From contig NZ_BIMF01000003.1 of assembly GCF_004000945.1 (NCBI RefSeq), positions 1-64,000 on the forward strand: a DNA stretch of 64,000 bases, read 5' to 3'. Made by a program: the position numbers and the translations under genes. The DNA comes from Paenibacillus lautus NBRC 15380 (GTDB taxonomy: Bacteria > Bacillota > Bacilli > Paenibacillales > Paenibacillaceae). This document shows positions 8,526-16,756 of this stretch, piece after piece. The notes under the pieces were generated by a model. The model was not told the origin of the DNA and ran no database searches. It saw only the letters and a list, made by a program, of their open reading frames with translations. Numbering within the stretch: the first letter of the stretch is position 1; each line of letters opens with the position of its first letter.

Positions 8526-9407
8526 TCATAATTGTCCTCCCAGGGTGGATATGGTGGTATTCTTCCGCGATAGTTCCATCTGCTGCTCGATATAATGGGC
8601 GACACCATCAAGCTCATTCGAGTCGATAATATGGTCAGCCAGCTGCAGTATCCTCTCGTGCGCGTTTCGCACCGCAATCCGGGTGCCCCCGGCTTCAAAC
8701 AGCCCCACATCATTGATGTGGTCGCCGAAGACCACCGTGCTCTCCAGATCAATCCCCATATGGGAGGACCATAATCGGAGCCCGTCACGTTTGTTTGCTT
8801 TGGCATGACTGAATTCCAGGAAATAGTGGTTGCGAATGTAGTAATCCGGCATCATATGCGCGTGAATCACATCGCCGTATAATGCCATGACCTCTTGCCG
8901 AATCGGCTCCAATTCCTCATGTAATCCAATGTATGTAAGAGCTAAAGTCCGGTAATCCGGCGGGCAGCTCAGGTTCTTCACTTCCAGGAATCTCGGATCA
9001 TGGGGGCGGCTATCGTAGAAGGACATTTCCCCCTCTCTGCGCAGCGTCTCATGCAGAACACGCTCCCGCTGATCCATATCAAGCGAAAAATAAAAGGGAG
9101 TAATGCCAAACTTCCTCCCAACGCCGATAATTTCATTCGAGATATCCCGCTCCAGCCAATATCCATCCATTACGTTTTGATTCAACCCGTCATATATCAA
9201 AGCACCGTTATAGAGAATCACGGGGTATTTCCACGGGATATCCGAGACAACGCTTTGAGCGCTAATATAGCCGCGGGCAGTGGCAAACGTAACAACCACG
9301 TCCTGCTCCAGCGCATTCGAGATAACATCCCTAGTATAGGGTGAAAGTGTCTGATCTGATCGTAGAAGCGTTCCATCCAGGTCCGTAATATATACTCTTT
9401 TCTTCAT
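8526..9407 (-). CDS. HAD hydrolase, Cof/YbiV type
   Basis: A sugar-phosphate or nucleotide phosphatase of the Cof subfamily (HAD class IIB), about 293 residues. Motif I is VYITDLDGTLL at residues 4-14 with the nucleophilic Asp. Motif IV is VVFGDHINDVGLF near residue 230, followed by RIAVRNA as in Cof proteins. The start is ATG 9407 with AAGGAGG twelve bases upstream; 13 further codons upstream are Arg-rich and unlike the family. It is convergent with the LysR gene, stops 18 bases apart. The physiological substrate is not predictable. Confidence 0.88.
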   Translation of the reverse strand: MKKRVYITDLDGTLLRSDQTLSPYTRDVISNALEQDVVVTFATARGYISAQSVVSDIPWKYPVILYNGALIYDGLNQNVMDGYWLERDISNEIIGVGRKFGITPFYFSLDMDQRERVLHETLRREGEMSFYDSRPHDPRFLEVKNLSCPPDYRTLALTYIGLHEELEPIRQEVMALYGDVIHAHMMPDYYIRNHYFLEFSHAKANKRDGLRLWSSHMGIDLESTVVFGDHINDVGLFEAGGTRIAVRNAHERILQLADHIIDSNELDGVAHYIEQQMELSRKNTTISTLGGQL

Positions 9408-9444
9408 CAAGAAGCAATGCCTCCTTCGCCGTCCAGTATGTGAC

Positions 9445-9482
9445 AAAACCCAGCCATAGAGCAGCTCTATCTAAGACTGGGT
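9445..9482 (-). terminator. Terminator of the 9561-10443 gene pair
   Basis: Outer arms ACCCAG/CTGGGT enclose an inner ATAGAG/CTCTAT stem, and on the minus strand the structure is followed by TTTTG. It lies 80 bases beyond the stop at 9561. Confidence 0.55.
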
Positions 9483-9560
9483 CATTATTATGAATTAGAC
9501 GTCTTCCTGATTATACAACTTCTATGATAGAGATGGTAAAGGTTAATTGCTTATTTCGCT

Positions 9561-9953
9561 TCAATCCCCATTTATTTTAGATCCTTTACCTGATCGGATC
9601 ATGTCAACACTACCCCAAAACAACATTAAAGCAATGACCGGGTGAAGTGCAGATAGAAATCCGATCTGAGACGAGAATGCCGCTGTTAGGAACATCCCGA
9701 TTACCATACCGAATAAACCTATGCTTTTCCGAAGTAATCGTCGGGAAAGTCCTCCTATCCATGCCATGATTGCCATGATGAGTGGTACAAAGGCAAAATA
9801 TCTTGCAAAGCTAACATGGGCTGCCCAACTTCCTGGATCCACAAACAGTGCCATTCCGGCGATAAGAACTTGAAGCGCAACACTAACACTGAATATCAAA
9901 GTGAGCACGATAAACGAAGCACGGGAAACTCGAACCAAGTTTATGTTATTCAT
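9561..9953 (-). CDS. Four-helix membrane protein
   Basis: A protein of about 130 residues with four predicted membrane helices and a short basic C-terminus (RSGKGSKING). The start is ambiguous: ATG 9962 directly abuts a G-rich ribosome site, while ATG 9953 is nine bases from it. The gene overlaps the end of its upstream neighbour, so the two are co-translated. I do not recognise the family; it could be a DoxX- or DUF-type small membrane protein. Confidence 0.6.
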   Translation of the reverse strand: MNNINLVRVSRASFIVLTLIFSVSVALQVLIAGMALFVDPGSWAAHVSFARYFAFVPLIMAIMAWIGGLSRRLLRKSIGLFGMVIGMFLTAAFSSQIGFLSALHPVIALMLFWGSVDMIRSGKGSKINGD

Positions 9954-10443
9954 ACCTCTCATCCCCCCAACCTATAGATCCCCATGCTTCCGGTTGCAAA
10001 TGAGAAATCACCTCTTTTATTGCTGTTACGTCGGTTTGAGGAATGGCATATATTTGCGGCACGATAGGAATACGAAAAGTAGTATGGTCGTGAAAAAAAC
10101 GCGTGATTAAGGTACCTATCGCCCTTCCATTATCATAGTGAATCACGCTCCAAAATCGTCTTTCCCTCTCTTCCCATGGCCCCCAAAGCTCCTCAGATTG
10201 TGGAAAGGCACCCGGCATTACGGGTTTAGGGGTTAAACCGGCTTCGTATACCTCTGCTTCCAATGGACGGAATAGCTTGGAACAAAAGAGTCCGTAAGCA
10301 TAATCTCCTTTATTTTGGAAAATATGCTCAAGCTCGTTCTGGTTCTGTTCCCATACATTCTGCCACTGATCATCCATATATCTCTGGCAGTAATGAGCCA
10401 ATGCCTTCATCATGGATTCGTTTAAATGCTCTGTTAAGATCAT
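9946..10443 (-). CDS. Hypothetical soluble protein, 165 residues
   Basis: A soluble, acidic and aromatic-rich protein without signal peptide. A central ELWGPWEERERRFW patch and a strand-rich C-terminal half (ITRFFHDHTTFRIPIVPQ) are notable. A GGTGGAGG ribosome site lies upstream of the ATG at 10443. It overlaps the next gene, a four-helix membrane protein, by a few codons, suggesting a functional pair. I cannot assign a family. Confidence 0.6.
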   Translation of the reverse strand: MILTEHLNESMMKALAHYCQRYMDDQWQNVWEQNQNELEHIFQNKGDYAYGLFCSKLFRPLEAEVYEAGLTPKPVMPGAFPQSEELWGPWEERERRFWSVIHYDNGRAIGTLITRFFHDHTTFRIPIVPQIYAIPQTDVTAIKEVISHLQPEAWGSIGWGDERYE

Positions 10444-10478
10444 AATCTATCCTCCACCTTTTAATTTGGATATGTGAG

Positions 10479-10913
10479 TTATACACGATGATGATCAGAT
10501 CTCCAGTTCCGGATAGCAAGCTTGATATTTTTGGATGATAAGTTTTCCTTAACAGCTTTCTCACACAGCATTAGAAACTCATCATCCGCAGCAAATCGAA
10601 GTGCAATGATTTGTTCTATTGTCAGATTTAGATCCGGGAGCCTCCCTGTCATTACAAAATGCCTTAGGTTCTCTTCTGCTCGAATTACGCGATCTTGCAC
10701 CTTACATACGAATTGCCGGATGAGAAATAAGGTCATAACCACCGAAAATGACATGAGTATGAGAAGCAATGCCGTAAATAACGATATTCCACGCATATTC
10801 GTCACAAACAGATAAACGAGTGCTGCGGCAACCAGAGCAAAGCTAAGCGGCACAAGAAAAAAATGAAATGCAGGTACATGTCTTTCATGGTTGCTGTAGG
10901 ATTGATTTTTCAT
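10479..10913 (-). CDS. DUF6526-family membrane protein
   Basis: A 144-residue protein that fits the DUF6526 pattern: an N-terminal QSYSNHERHVPAFHF motif, two membrane helices (about residues 20-40 and 45-65), a basic stretch with VQDRVIRAEENLR, and a C-terminal region with LRFAADDEFLMLCEKA and RNWRSD. Function is unknown; the soluble tail is probably cytoplasmic. ATG 10913 has a perfect AAAGGAGG upstream. It is transcribed away from a TetR gene, and two matching palindromes lie between them, so the TetR protein very probably represses it. Confidence 0.85.
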   Translation of the reverse strand: MKNQSYSNHERHVPAFHFFLVPLSFALVAAALVYLFVTNMRGISLFTALLLILMSFSVVMTLFLIRQFVCKVQDRVIRAEENLRHFVMTGRLPDLNLTIEQIIALRFAADDEFLMLCEKAVKENLSSKNIKLAIRNWRSDHHRV

Positions 10914-10936
10914 AGGAATACCTCCTTTCTCTATTG

Positions 10937-10954
10937 TGAGTGAGCACACACTCA
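10937..10954. promoter_or_regulatory. TetR operator copy 1
   Basis: The 18-base site TGAGTGAGCACACACTCA is an imperfect inverted repeat (arms TGAGTG/CACTCA). It lies 24 bases upstream of the DUF6526 start and repeats almost exactly at 11004-11021. TetR regulators bind such 15-20 base dyads. Confidence 0.75.
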
Positions 10955-11003
10955 TTACGGGATATAATGTTTCCTAACTCATCCAAGGTGAATGCCTTGA
11001 CTT

Positions 11004-11021
11004 TGAGTGAGTGCACACTCA
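11004..11021. promoter_or_regulatory. TetR operator copy 2
   Basis: TGAGTGAGTGCACACTCA is the second copy of the dyad at 10937-10954, with the same outer arms and a different centre. The copies are 67 bases apart, a little over six helical turns. It lies about 48 bases before the likely TTG start of the TetR gene, consistent with autoregulation. Confidence 0.75.
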
Positions 11022-11068
11022 TAATACAAGTGGAACCATTACAAAGTCAACAGAGCGAGGGGATTATT

Positions 11069-11662
11069 TTGGATTTAAAGAGCAAGATCGCCGATGCAGC
11101 GGAGCTAGTCATTCGCACAAATGGATTGGCCAAAGCAACAACGAAAGAAATCGCCAGAACCGCCGGGTGTTCAGAAGGCTCGCTGTACAATCATTTTAAG
11201 AGCAAAGACGATCTATACCTTCACATTTTACGCGGACAATTACGAAATTTTATGCAGACACTCGTATCTCTCAGAGATCTTATCGGAAAAGATACAGTAC
11301 GTAGTAATCTGGAAAAAGTGGCTCGTGCGGGCCTATCGGATTACTATCAATCCATGCCTCTGATCAGTTCCATCTTCTCTGAGCCAGGACTGTTAGCACA
11401 ACATAGGGAAGGTTTCACCACTCGGAATGAAGGCCCCCACCGGGCAAATGAAGCAGTTGAATCCTATTTGCTAGAGGAGCAGCGACTTGGGAGAGTATCG
11501 GAGCATGTTAAACCGAGATCCGTTGCGGACATGCTGCTTGGAAGCTGCTTCCAATATGCATTTCAATTAAACTTTCTAGGCCGACCTTTATCCGATGAAG
11601 AACAGAATGAGTTTGTACATCGGGTGTTGGATACATTGTTTTTAGGGATTGGGAATAAATGA
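11069..11662 (+). CDS. TetR-family repressor
   Basis: A TetR regulator of 197 residues. The N-terminal helix-turn-helix reads ATTKEIARTAGCSEGSLYNHF, with the ligand domain after residue 60. The start was moved to the TTG at 11069: AGGGG lies six bases upstream, the protein then begins as TetR proteins usually do (DLKSKIADAAELVIR), and both operator copies fall outside the gene. A longer reading from 10940 would place the operators within coding sequence. The inducing ligand is unknown; the divergent target is the DUF6526 membrane protein. Confidence 0.88.
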   Translation: MDLKSKIADAAELVIRTNGLAKATTKEIARTAGCSEGSLYNHFKSKDDLYLHILRGQLRNFMQTLVSLRDLIGKDTVRSNLEKVARAGLSDYYQSMPLISSIFSEPGLLAQHREGFTTRNEGPHRANEAVESYLLEEQRLGRVSEHVKPRSVADMLLGSCFQYAFQLNFLGRPLSDEEQNEFVHRVLDTLFLGIGNK

Positions 11663-11794
11663 CCGGAGAGCAACGGGTGGTAACAGAAGAATCGCAGCAT
11701 ATGAGAGTCCCTGTAAGGGACTGCCTGCCTCAGGTGGAAACATGAAGCTGTACAGCGTGAATTGGGTGATGCAGACAAATAAATTAAGAACTCA

Positions 11795-11965
11795 TCACGT
11801 TGCCTCGGCCAACATTCCCGACAGAATGCCGGCCCTGCGGATGACCTCAATCCTTTCCTCGCGGCCTTCAATCGCCCTTATCATTTCGATGGCAGTATCA
11901 AAATTCATTACGACATATCCGGTTGTTTCATAACTTTCTGGAATCTCCGCTATAAAGCTCAGCAC
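11795..11965 (-). CDS. Small hypothetical protein, 56 residues
   Basis: A short frame starting at a GTG (11963-11965) with GGAGGTG about nine bases upstream and ending at a TGA at 11795. The product is acidic to neutral and helical-looking, with YETTGYVVMNFDTAIEMIR followed by an EGREERIE charged patch. It lies 21 bases downstream of the HAD gene at 11986 on the same strand, so it is probably the last gene of that transcript. I do not recognise it. The good ribosome site and biased codon use argue that it is real. Confidence 0.55.
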   Translation of the reverse strand: MLSFIAEIPESYETTGYVVMNFDTAIEMIRAIEGREERIEVIRRAGILSGMLAEAT

Positions 11966-11985
11966 AGGGATGGCACCTCCGATAC

Positions 11986-12651
11986 TTATTTAGTGATACG
12001 CGGCTGAAGATAACCTACGACTTCTTGTATATGCTGAATCTCGGCAAACGGAAAAACACCCATGCTGTTCATTCTCGCGATGTCCCCGCGATAGGAGATA
12101 AAAGAAATTCCTGCGCTCTCGGAGGCTTTGCCATCCACCCAGGCATCTCCGACAGACAACCATTCCTCCGGCGATGTATGAGGGAAATGCTTCAACACCT
12201 CCATATAACCATCGGGTGCCGGCTTTAACAAGCCCATGGCCTCCCTGCCAATAATGAGATCAAAATAATGCGCAATCTTGTTCTCTTCCAGTGCGGCCAC
12301 CGCTGCTTCCACCGCATTATTCGTCACAATGGCCAGATGCAGCTGCCCATACAATTGCTGAACAAGCTCGCTTGCTCCCGCTTCAAGAACCGCACTCATC
12401 ATCCCTCTCATCTCATGTTCCTTGGCAATTTCCCACATCGCGTGACGAAGATCTTCCGACAGCAGCCCTGTATTCATGGCTTCAGCAATGATGGTTGAGG
12501 TGGTGTGGGTATCCATGGCCAGACCTTGGGGCAAGATTCTGTGATGGCACAGAAAGTCGTAGACGTCCCTCTTCATTGCGCCAAAATCAATGGTGGAATG
12601 CAGCAGCGTATTATCCATATCAAAGACAATGCCTTTTATCGTAAAAGCGAT
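11986..12651 (-). CDS. HAD-family hydrolase with non-standard start
   Basis: A phosphatase-like HAD protein. Motif I is FDMDNTLLHS; the nucleophilic Asp is the residue before the only ATG (12618), so a gene begun at that ATG would lack its catalytic residue. Upstream in frame the codons read IAFTIKGIVFD, exactly the family's first beta strand, back to a TGA at 12658-12660. They include no ATG, GTG or TTG. The likeliest starts are ATC (12651, with GGAG ten bases upstream) or ATA (12639). Other motifs are present: AIVTNNA (motif II) and WLSVGDAWVDGKAS (motif IV). Length is about 217-221 residues. Confidence 0.8.
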   Translation of the reverse strand: MAFTIKGIVFDMDNTLLHSTIDFGAMKRDVYDFLCHHRILPQGLAMDTHTTSTIIAEAMNTGLLSEDLRHAMWEIAKEHEMRGMMSAVLEAGASELVQQLYGQLHLAIVTNNAVEAAVAALEENKIAHYFDLIIGREAMGLLKPAPDGYMEVLKHFPHTSPEEWLSVGDAWVDGKASESAGISFISYRGDIARMNSMGVFPFAEIQHIQEVVGYLQPRITK

Positions 12652-12795
12652 ATCTAATCAACTCCAGTCATGGAAATGCCTTGAATTGCTGCCCCGTCAG
12701 GCAATCCAGATTTGGGTATGCTGATCAAGGATGTGACGCTTGCCTGACCAGGGTAACCCTCCGTCCCTTCATCCTGTTGTGACGCTAAAGTTCTC

Positions 12796-13200
12796 CTAAT
12801 CATGCACAACTTCCGTACCGGCGATAAAATCGTGAAGGGAACGCTTATCCTCGCGCATCGCAACCATAAAGATGCTCACAATGAGTCCAATTCCAAACGT
12901 CAGCGCATACACAATTCCGGCTACGAGGTTGCGGAGCAGCATCGTTCCAATGCCCGGCGGCTCAAGAAAATCGAATTTGCGAATGCGAATGCCGCATATG
13001 CGCTTGCCAATCGTGTAACCATTCCAATACACGGGCACCAACATAGCATACAGACCGTAAATCAAATCAGAAATCCGCTCATTCTCAAAGTTTCCCGTGA
13101 TAATTCCTGCAATGATGGATAAAGGAAGAGCAATAATTAGACCATCCAGAAGATTGGCGCCTAGGCGGATCCAAAAGCCGGCAACTTGGTTTTCCCCCAT
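12796..13200 (-). CDS. RDD-family membrane protein
   Basis: A 134-residue RDD protein: GFWIRLGANLLDGLIIALP (the family's first Arg/Asp-containing helix), YNG-type loop GYTIGKRICGIRI, and the C-terminal DKRSLHDFIAGTEVV, diagnostic for RDD. Three membrane helices are visible. The start is ATG 13200 with AAGGGGG seven to eight bases upstream. RDD proteins are uncharacterised inner membrane proteins, some linked to ion exchange. No partner is evident. Confidence 0.88.
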   Translation of the reverse strand: MGENQVAGFWIRLGANLLDGLIIALPLSIIAGIITGNFENERISDLIYGLYAMLVPVYWNGYTIGKRICGIRIRKFDFLEPPGIGTMLLRNLVAGIVYALTFGIGLIVSIFMVAMREDKRSLHDFIAGTEVVHD

Positions 13201-13236
13201 CAATATACCCCCTTAAAAAATCAAAATAACATTCAA

Positions 13237-13524
13237 TTATGGACTCCTATCGGCGTTGTCTGGCTGGTCAATCTCCTCCCAGTTATGCTTGATCTGGTTC
13301 AGGTCATTCTCTGTCCATTTACGAATGATGGGGACGATGATGCATAAGATACCAATAATCAAACTGATGATGCTGAATATCCACGGCCCTTTTCCTATTT
13401 CCGATAACAAAACCTCAAACACCCAGGGGTTACTTATTCCCGCAATCGCGGCCGTTAAGTACCGGATACCGTACAAAAAAGCCGAAATACAGATAAAAAT
13501 CATGCCCATCGTTTTATGGTTCAT
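13237..13524 (-). CDS. Two-helix membrane protein
   Basis: A 95-residue protein with two hydrophobic segments (about residues 5-25 and 48-72) and an acidic, soluble C-terminal tail. ATG 13524 has AAGGAAGGA upstream, at a long spacing; an internal ATG five codons later is possible. It precedes the RDD gene by 36 bases on the same strand. The family is not recognised. Confidence 0.58.
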   Translation of the reverse strand: MNHKTMGMIFICISAFLYGIRYLTAAIAGISNPWVFEVLLSEIGKGPWIFSIISLIIGILCIIVPIIRKWTENDLNQIKHNWEEIDQPDNADRSP

Positions 13525-13581
13525 AGTGTGTGTAGTCCTTCCTTTTAACGGTGCCGCACACAAAGCAAGCAGCTGCCATGA

Positions 13582-14205
13582 TTATACCCTTTGGGCGATT
13601 AGCTCACTTCTGGCTGCGATTAACCACGGATGCACCAATTTCATTTTGTCACGCTGATTCCATACATGTTCCAAATACACAAGCGCCGCTCCGTCTAAAT
13701 CCAGATCGTCCAGTTTATTGCGCATGCCCGCTTGGTAGGCGTGATCGCCTTCAAGTTCCCATGAGATCTTATCCGCAACGAATAATACCTTATCCAATTG
13801 GCTTGCCCCGGCTTTTAACGTTGTATGGCATTCAATAGCGTTCAAGATGTCCGGTGAGGTGCAGCCGAAGATGCGCTGAGCCATTTCCATGGAAAGCTTC
13901 TGATGAATGATCCTGATATATCGATGTTCCTCTTCCATAATGGGTAGAGACCATTCTTCCGCGGCCTCCTTCATTTTACTTACCGAAATAGCATTGCTGA
14001 TATCATGCAGCAGCGCCGCCTGCCGGGCTGCATCTGGGCTTACATTAAATAACGGTGCGATGACTAACGCCTCTCGTACTACATTCATGATATGTTCAAA
14101 CGTTTCCTGCTCTCCATGCTTGATTAGAAAAGCTTCTACATCATCCCTTAGGTTATATGTAAACTCTATGCCATAAGTCAGCTTACTAAACACGGAATTC
14201 CTCAT
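13582..14205 (-). CDS. HD-domain phosphohydrolase, YqeK-like
   Basis: A 207-residue metal-dependent HD hydrolase. The HD pair is AALLHDIS, with an upstream His in FEHIMNVV and downstream residues in IECHTTL and VLFVADKI, the same order as in YqeK (symmetrical Ap4A hydrolase). The C-terminal LDGAALVYLEHVW is also YqeK-like. The start is ATG 14205 with AAAGGTG upstream; in-frame sequence before it does not look conserved. Substrate by homology would be dinucleoside polyphosphates, but this copy is outside the usual nadD-yqeK-rsfS context, so the call is to the family only. Confidence 0.78.
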   Translation of the reverse strand: MRNSVFSKLTYGIEFTYNLRDDVEAFLIKHGEQETFEHIMNVVREALVIAPLFNVSPDAARQAALLHDISNAISVSKMKEAAEEWSLPIMEEEHRYIRIIHQKLSMEMAQRIFGCTSPDILNAIECHTTLKAGASQLDKVLFVADKISWELEGDHAYQAGMRNKLDDLDLDGAALVYLEHVWNQRDKMKLVHPWLIAARSELIAQRV

Positions 14206-14363
14206 CCTAGACCACACCTTTCCGCACAACATTTTCCAATCGCTCATATCATTGTAAGCTTCGGTTCCTGTTCGAACAATAGTTATTTTCCACAATTCCC
14301 CATATTACTGTTATCCAGATCAAATAGAGAATGTAACGTTAACACAACAAAATCAGCCACACA

Positions 14364-14408
14364 TAAAAAAACAGAATGACTTCCCTACATCGTAGTTAAG
14401 CCATTCTG
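14364..14408 (-). terminator. Terminator of the VanZ gene
   Basis: Arms AGAATGACTT and AAGCCATTCT pair with one G-U. On the minus strand the stem is followed by GTTTTTTTAT, a classic intrinsic terminator for the VanZ/Nudix pair. Confidence 0.8.
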
Positions 14409-14450
14409 CTGACTGTTATACACTATTTTAGGTATGATCGAAATATGCGG

Positions 14451-14870
14451 TTACGGTTGTCTGCCCCTTGATTTCATGATGACCCCTAGCAAACCATAGC
14501 CAATGGTAACTCCTACCGAATTCAAAATAAAATCATCCACATCCAAGCTTCCCCGTCGCGAGATCATCTGTGTCATTTCGAGCACGAATAACCCGGCCAA
14601 AAAGTAAGCAAACATCTTACGAAATCGAATTTGAAATGCAAGCGGAATGAGTACTCCAAAGGGTACAAACACAGCGATATTCCCAACGATATTGATCAAG
14701 GAGTCCAAGCTGCGAATCGGAAAATACCTTGCCATCGTCGAGAATGGAACCAGATTATAACTGAATTCCGGCTGAGTTGTCCTCCCGAATCCCCAAATCA
14801 TCCAGCATGTTAACAAGCCGGTATATCCAATGAGGAGGATCAAGGCGATCATTTTAACATGGGATTTCAT
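14451..14870 (-). CDS. VanZ-family membrane protein
   Basis: A 139-residue VanZ-like protein with four membrane helices. The family pattern NLVPFSTMARYF follows helix 1, then NIVGNIAVFVPFGVLIPL, and near the end SLDVDDFILNSVGVTIGYGL. VanZ relatives lower teicoplanin binding in some hosts, but most genomic copies have no proven role. ATG 14870 has AGGAG six to seven bases upstream. The gene lies just downstream of a Nudix gene on the same strand. Confidence 0.88.
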   Translation of the reverse strand: MKSHVKMIALILLIGYTGLLTCWMIWGFGRTTQPEFSYNLVPFSTMARYFPIRSLDSLINIVGNIAVFVPFGVLIPLAFQIRFRKMFAYFLAGLFVLEMTQMISRRGSLDVDDFILNSVGVTIGYGLLGVIMKSRGRQP

Positions 14871-14893
14871 GAAGGTCTCCTGTAAAAATGAAT

Positions 14894-15376
14894 TCACACA
14901 TATTTATCCAATACGTAATCCTCGATCATGTCAATATTTCGGCGTTCCTGTGCGTACTGTTTAATGTGCTTCTTGATATTCGGATACAAAATAATGTCGT
15001 CCAGTTGCTCGAGCGAAATCCATTTGACATCGGTTTGATTCGGATCTGGCACAGCCGGAAGTTTTGGAGACGATCCTTCATGTGGATAACATTCAAACAC
15101 GATGTATACTGTATGGATGCCCGATATGTTATCTCTAGACTGTTTATGCGGAGCATTCTCGTACACAAAAGCAACAGGCCCAGTCTGCGCTTCCAGCGTG
15201 GTTTCCTCATACAATTCTCTCAAGGCACCCTCAGCGATCGACTCTCCTGGCTCGGCCCCGCCTCCTGGCAAATTGTAATGCAATCCGTTCTCATCTACAT
15301 ACTCGACCAATAAAACATTCTCATTCTGAAAGACTAACGCTGTCGGCCTCACCCGAATATGATACGTCATCATCAT
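14894..15376 (-). CDS. Nudix hydrolase
   Basis: A 160-residue Nudix protein with LPGGGAEPGESIAEGALRE...EETTLEA at about residues 36-60; the box has Thr-Thr-Leu where EEXG-hydrophobic is usual, a minor departure. The first strand HIRVRPTALVFQNENVLLVE is typical. GGAGAGG lies five bases before the ATG at 15376. It overlaps nothing but sits 23 bases upstream of the VanZ start, so both probably share a transcript ended at 14364-14408. Substrate unknown. Confidence 0.87.
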   Translation of the reverse strand: MMMTYHIRVRPTALVFQNENVLLVEYVDENGLHYNLPGGGAEPGESIAEGALRELYEETTLEAQTGPVAFVYENAPHKQSRDNISGIHTVYIVFECYPHEGSSPKLPAVPDPNQTDVKWISLEQLDDIILYPNIKKHIKQYAQERRNIDMIEDYVLDKYV

Positions 15377-15559
15377 AACCACCTCTCCACGGCTTACAAA
15401 AACGGCCGAACGTATTTGATCTGTCTATCATACAATCAATGCGGCTAACATGGAAATATTATGTATAATTGCAGGTCAAAAAGGTTATCAGGCGAGGCGA
15501 TTCACATCGACCTCCCCAACAACCTCCATCCCTCAGGGAATCGCATGGCGTCTGATCCG

Positions 15560-16480
15560 TTATCGTCCTGTTCGATCGTTATCTTCCAGTCTCACGGTTT
15601 CACCCTTTTCGCGGGAGACATTCGCAGCCTCCAGAAAACGAATGATTTCCAGCGTCTCAGATAAATGAACATCCGAGACACCTGTCGTGAACATCTTCAT
15701 AATCTGTTCCAGCAGACTCGCATAATAGGGTTTGGGATGCGCCATGATGTCCACAAAGCTGCTGGCCTCCGTGCGATGAATGGTCATCCCGAAGCGATCA
15801 TTGCCTGCACGGTTGCCTCGAATCGTCCCGATCCTCCCGTCATTCCAAACCGCCGTTAATACCTCATGCAACGCTGTCACGGCGACATGTACGCTGACGC
15901 ATCCGGGTCCGAGAACGCGGTAAAGCATCTCCGCCGCGTGGATTCCATACCAGAAAAATCCCGGCTGCGTCGGTTGAAGGGGAAGCGGCCCGACGCAATC
16001 CACGCCAATGATATCATCCACACCGCCGCGAGCAAGCTCATCCTGAAGTCCTTGTGCATATCGAAGGGACGAACTGCTCATAACGGTAACCTGAAACTGC
16101 TCCGCCAGTTCGGCAATTTCCATTGCGTCCTTACTGCTCACCGCAAACGGCTTATCAATAAATACCATTTGGCAATGAGGAGCAATCGCGCGAAACAAGG
16201 ACAGATGCGACCTTCCGTCGACCGCTTCGAGCATGACGGCATCGACCTGTTTGGAGACGTCTTCCGGAGAATCCAATATTTCGGTTCCCCATGCAGCGAG
16301 TTCCTTCGTATATCCCTCCACCCGGCTTATGCTAAGCTCGAAGTCCGGGGATCCTCCGGGAAATGCCGCCGTAACCCGTGCACCGGGAACATGATAGGGA
16401 TGTGTCTTGTCATGCAGCATTTTCGAGAAAATGGAGACATGCGATGTATCCAAACCAATCATACCGATTTTCAAAGTCAT
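15560..16480 (-). CDS. Gfo/Idh/MocA-family oxidoreductase
   Basis: A 306-residue NAD(P)-dependent dehydrogenase-like protein. The nucleotide-binding strand KIGMIGLDTSHVSIF has a GLDTSH variant instead of the usual GXGXXG, as in a recognised Gfo/Idh subgroup. FIDKPFAVSSKDAMEIAELA contains the EKP-like catalytic lysine motif. ATG 16480 has AAGGAG nine bases upstream. The altered dinucleotide site makes the cofactor uncertain. Sugar or inositol derivatives are the usual substrates of the superfamily, but none can be named here. Confidence 0.82.
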   Translation of the reverse strand: MTLKIGMIGLDTSHVSIFSKMLHDKTHPYHVPGARVTAAFPGGSPDFELSISRVEGYTKELAAWGTEILDSPEDVSKQVDAVMLEAVDGRSHLSLFRAIAPHCQMVFIDKPFAVSSKDAMEIAELAEQFQVTVMSSSSLRYAQGLQDELARGGVDDIIGVDCVGPLPLQPTQPGFFWYGIHAAEMLYRVLGPGCVSVHVAVTALHEVLTAVWNDGRIGTIRGNRAGNDRFGMTIHRTEASSFVDIMAHPKPYYASLLEQIMKMFTTGVSDVHLSETLEIIRFLEAANVSREKGETVRLEDNDRTGR

Positions 16481-16500
16481 AAGTTCATTCTCCTTTACCT

Positions 16501-16656
16501 TCAGCATTTTAGATGATCACGCTGGCTTCTCCATTTCGCTGCGTTACTGAGGTTATCCAGCAGGCGGGCATAGGCTTTTCTTTCAATCATCATATCACCC
16601 TGAACGACTAAAGGACGTGACTTTAATTCGTCTTTTAACCTGAACCCGGATCCCAT
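16501..16656 (-). CDS. Possible small ORF upstream of the oxidoreductase
   Basis: A 51-codon frame with ATG at 16656 and TGA at 16501, ending 20 bases before the oxidoreductase start. The product is basic, with RKAYARLLDNLSNAAKW. An ATG pair further in has AGGGTG close upstream. The long version starts right inside the T tract of the terminator 16659-16701, so its expression is doubtful. It may be a gene remnant. Confidence 0.3.
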   Translation of the reverse strand: MGSGFRLKDELKSRPLVVQGDMMIERKAYARLLDNLSNAAKWRSQRDHLKC

Positions 16657-16658
16657 AC

Positions 16659-16701
16659 AAAAAGACCGCCTCCATCTGATTATCCGACGTTGGCAGTCTT
16701 T
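16659..16701 (-). terminator. Terminator of the YrdB-like gene
   Basis: Arms AAAGAC-GCC and GGC-GTCTTT pair across a 20-base loop, and on the minus strand the stem runs into TTTTTG. It lies 56 bases past the YrdB-like stop. Confidence 0.65.
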
Positions 16702-16756
16702 CTAACGGACTTATAAATGCGTCGTGCAGTTTAAATAAGGGGCAATTCCAGATACT

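Noticed and set aside
12654..12863. A 69-codon minus-strand frame between the RDD and HAD genes
   Set aside because: It overlaps the end of the RDD gene in another frame, has no ribosome site, and no conserved feature.
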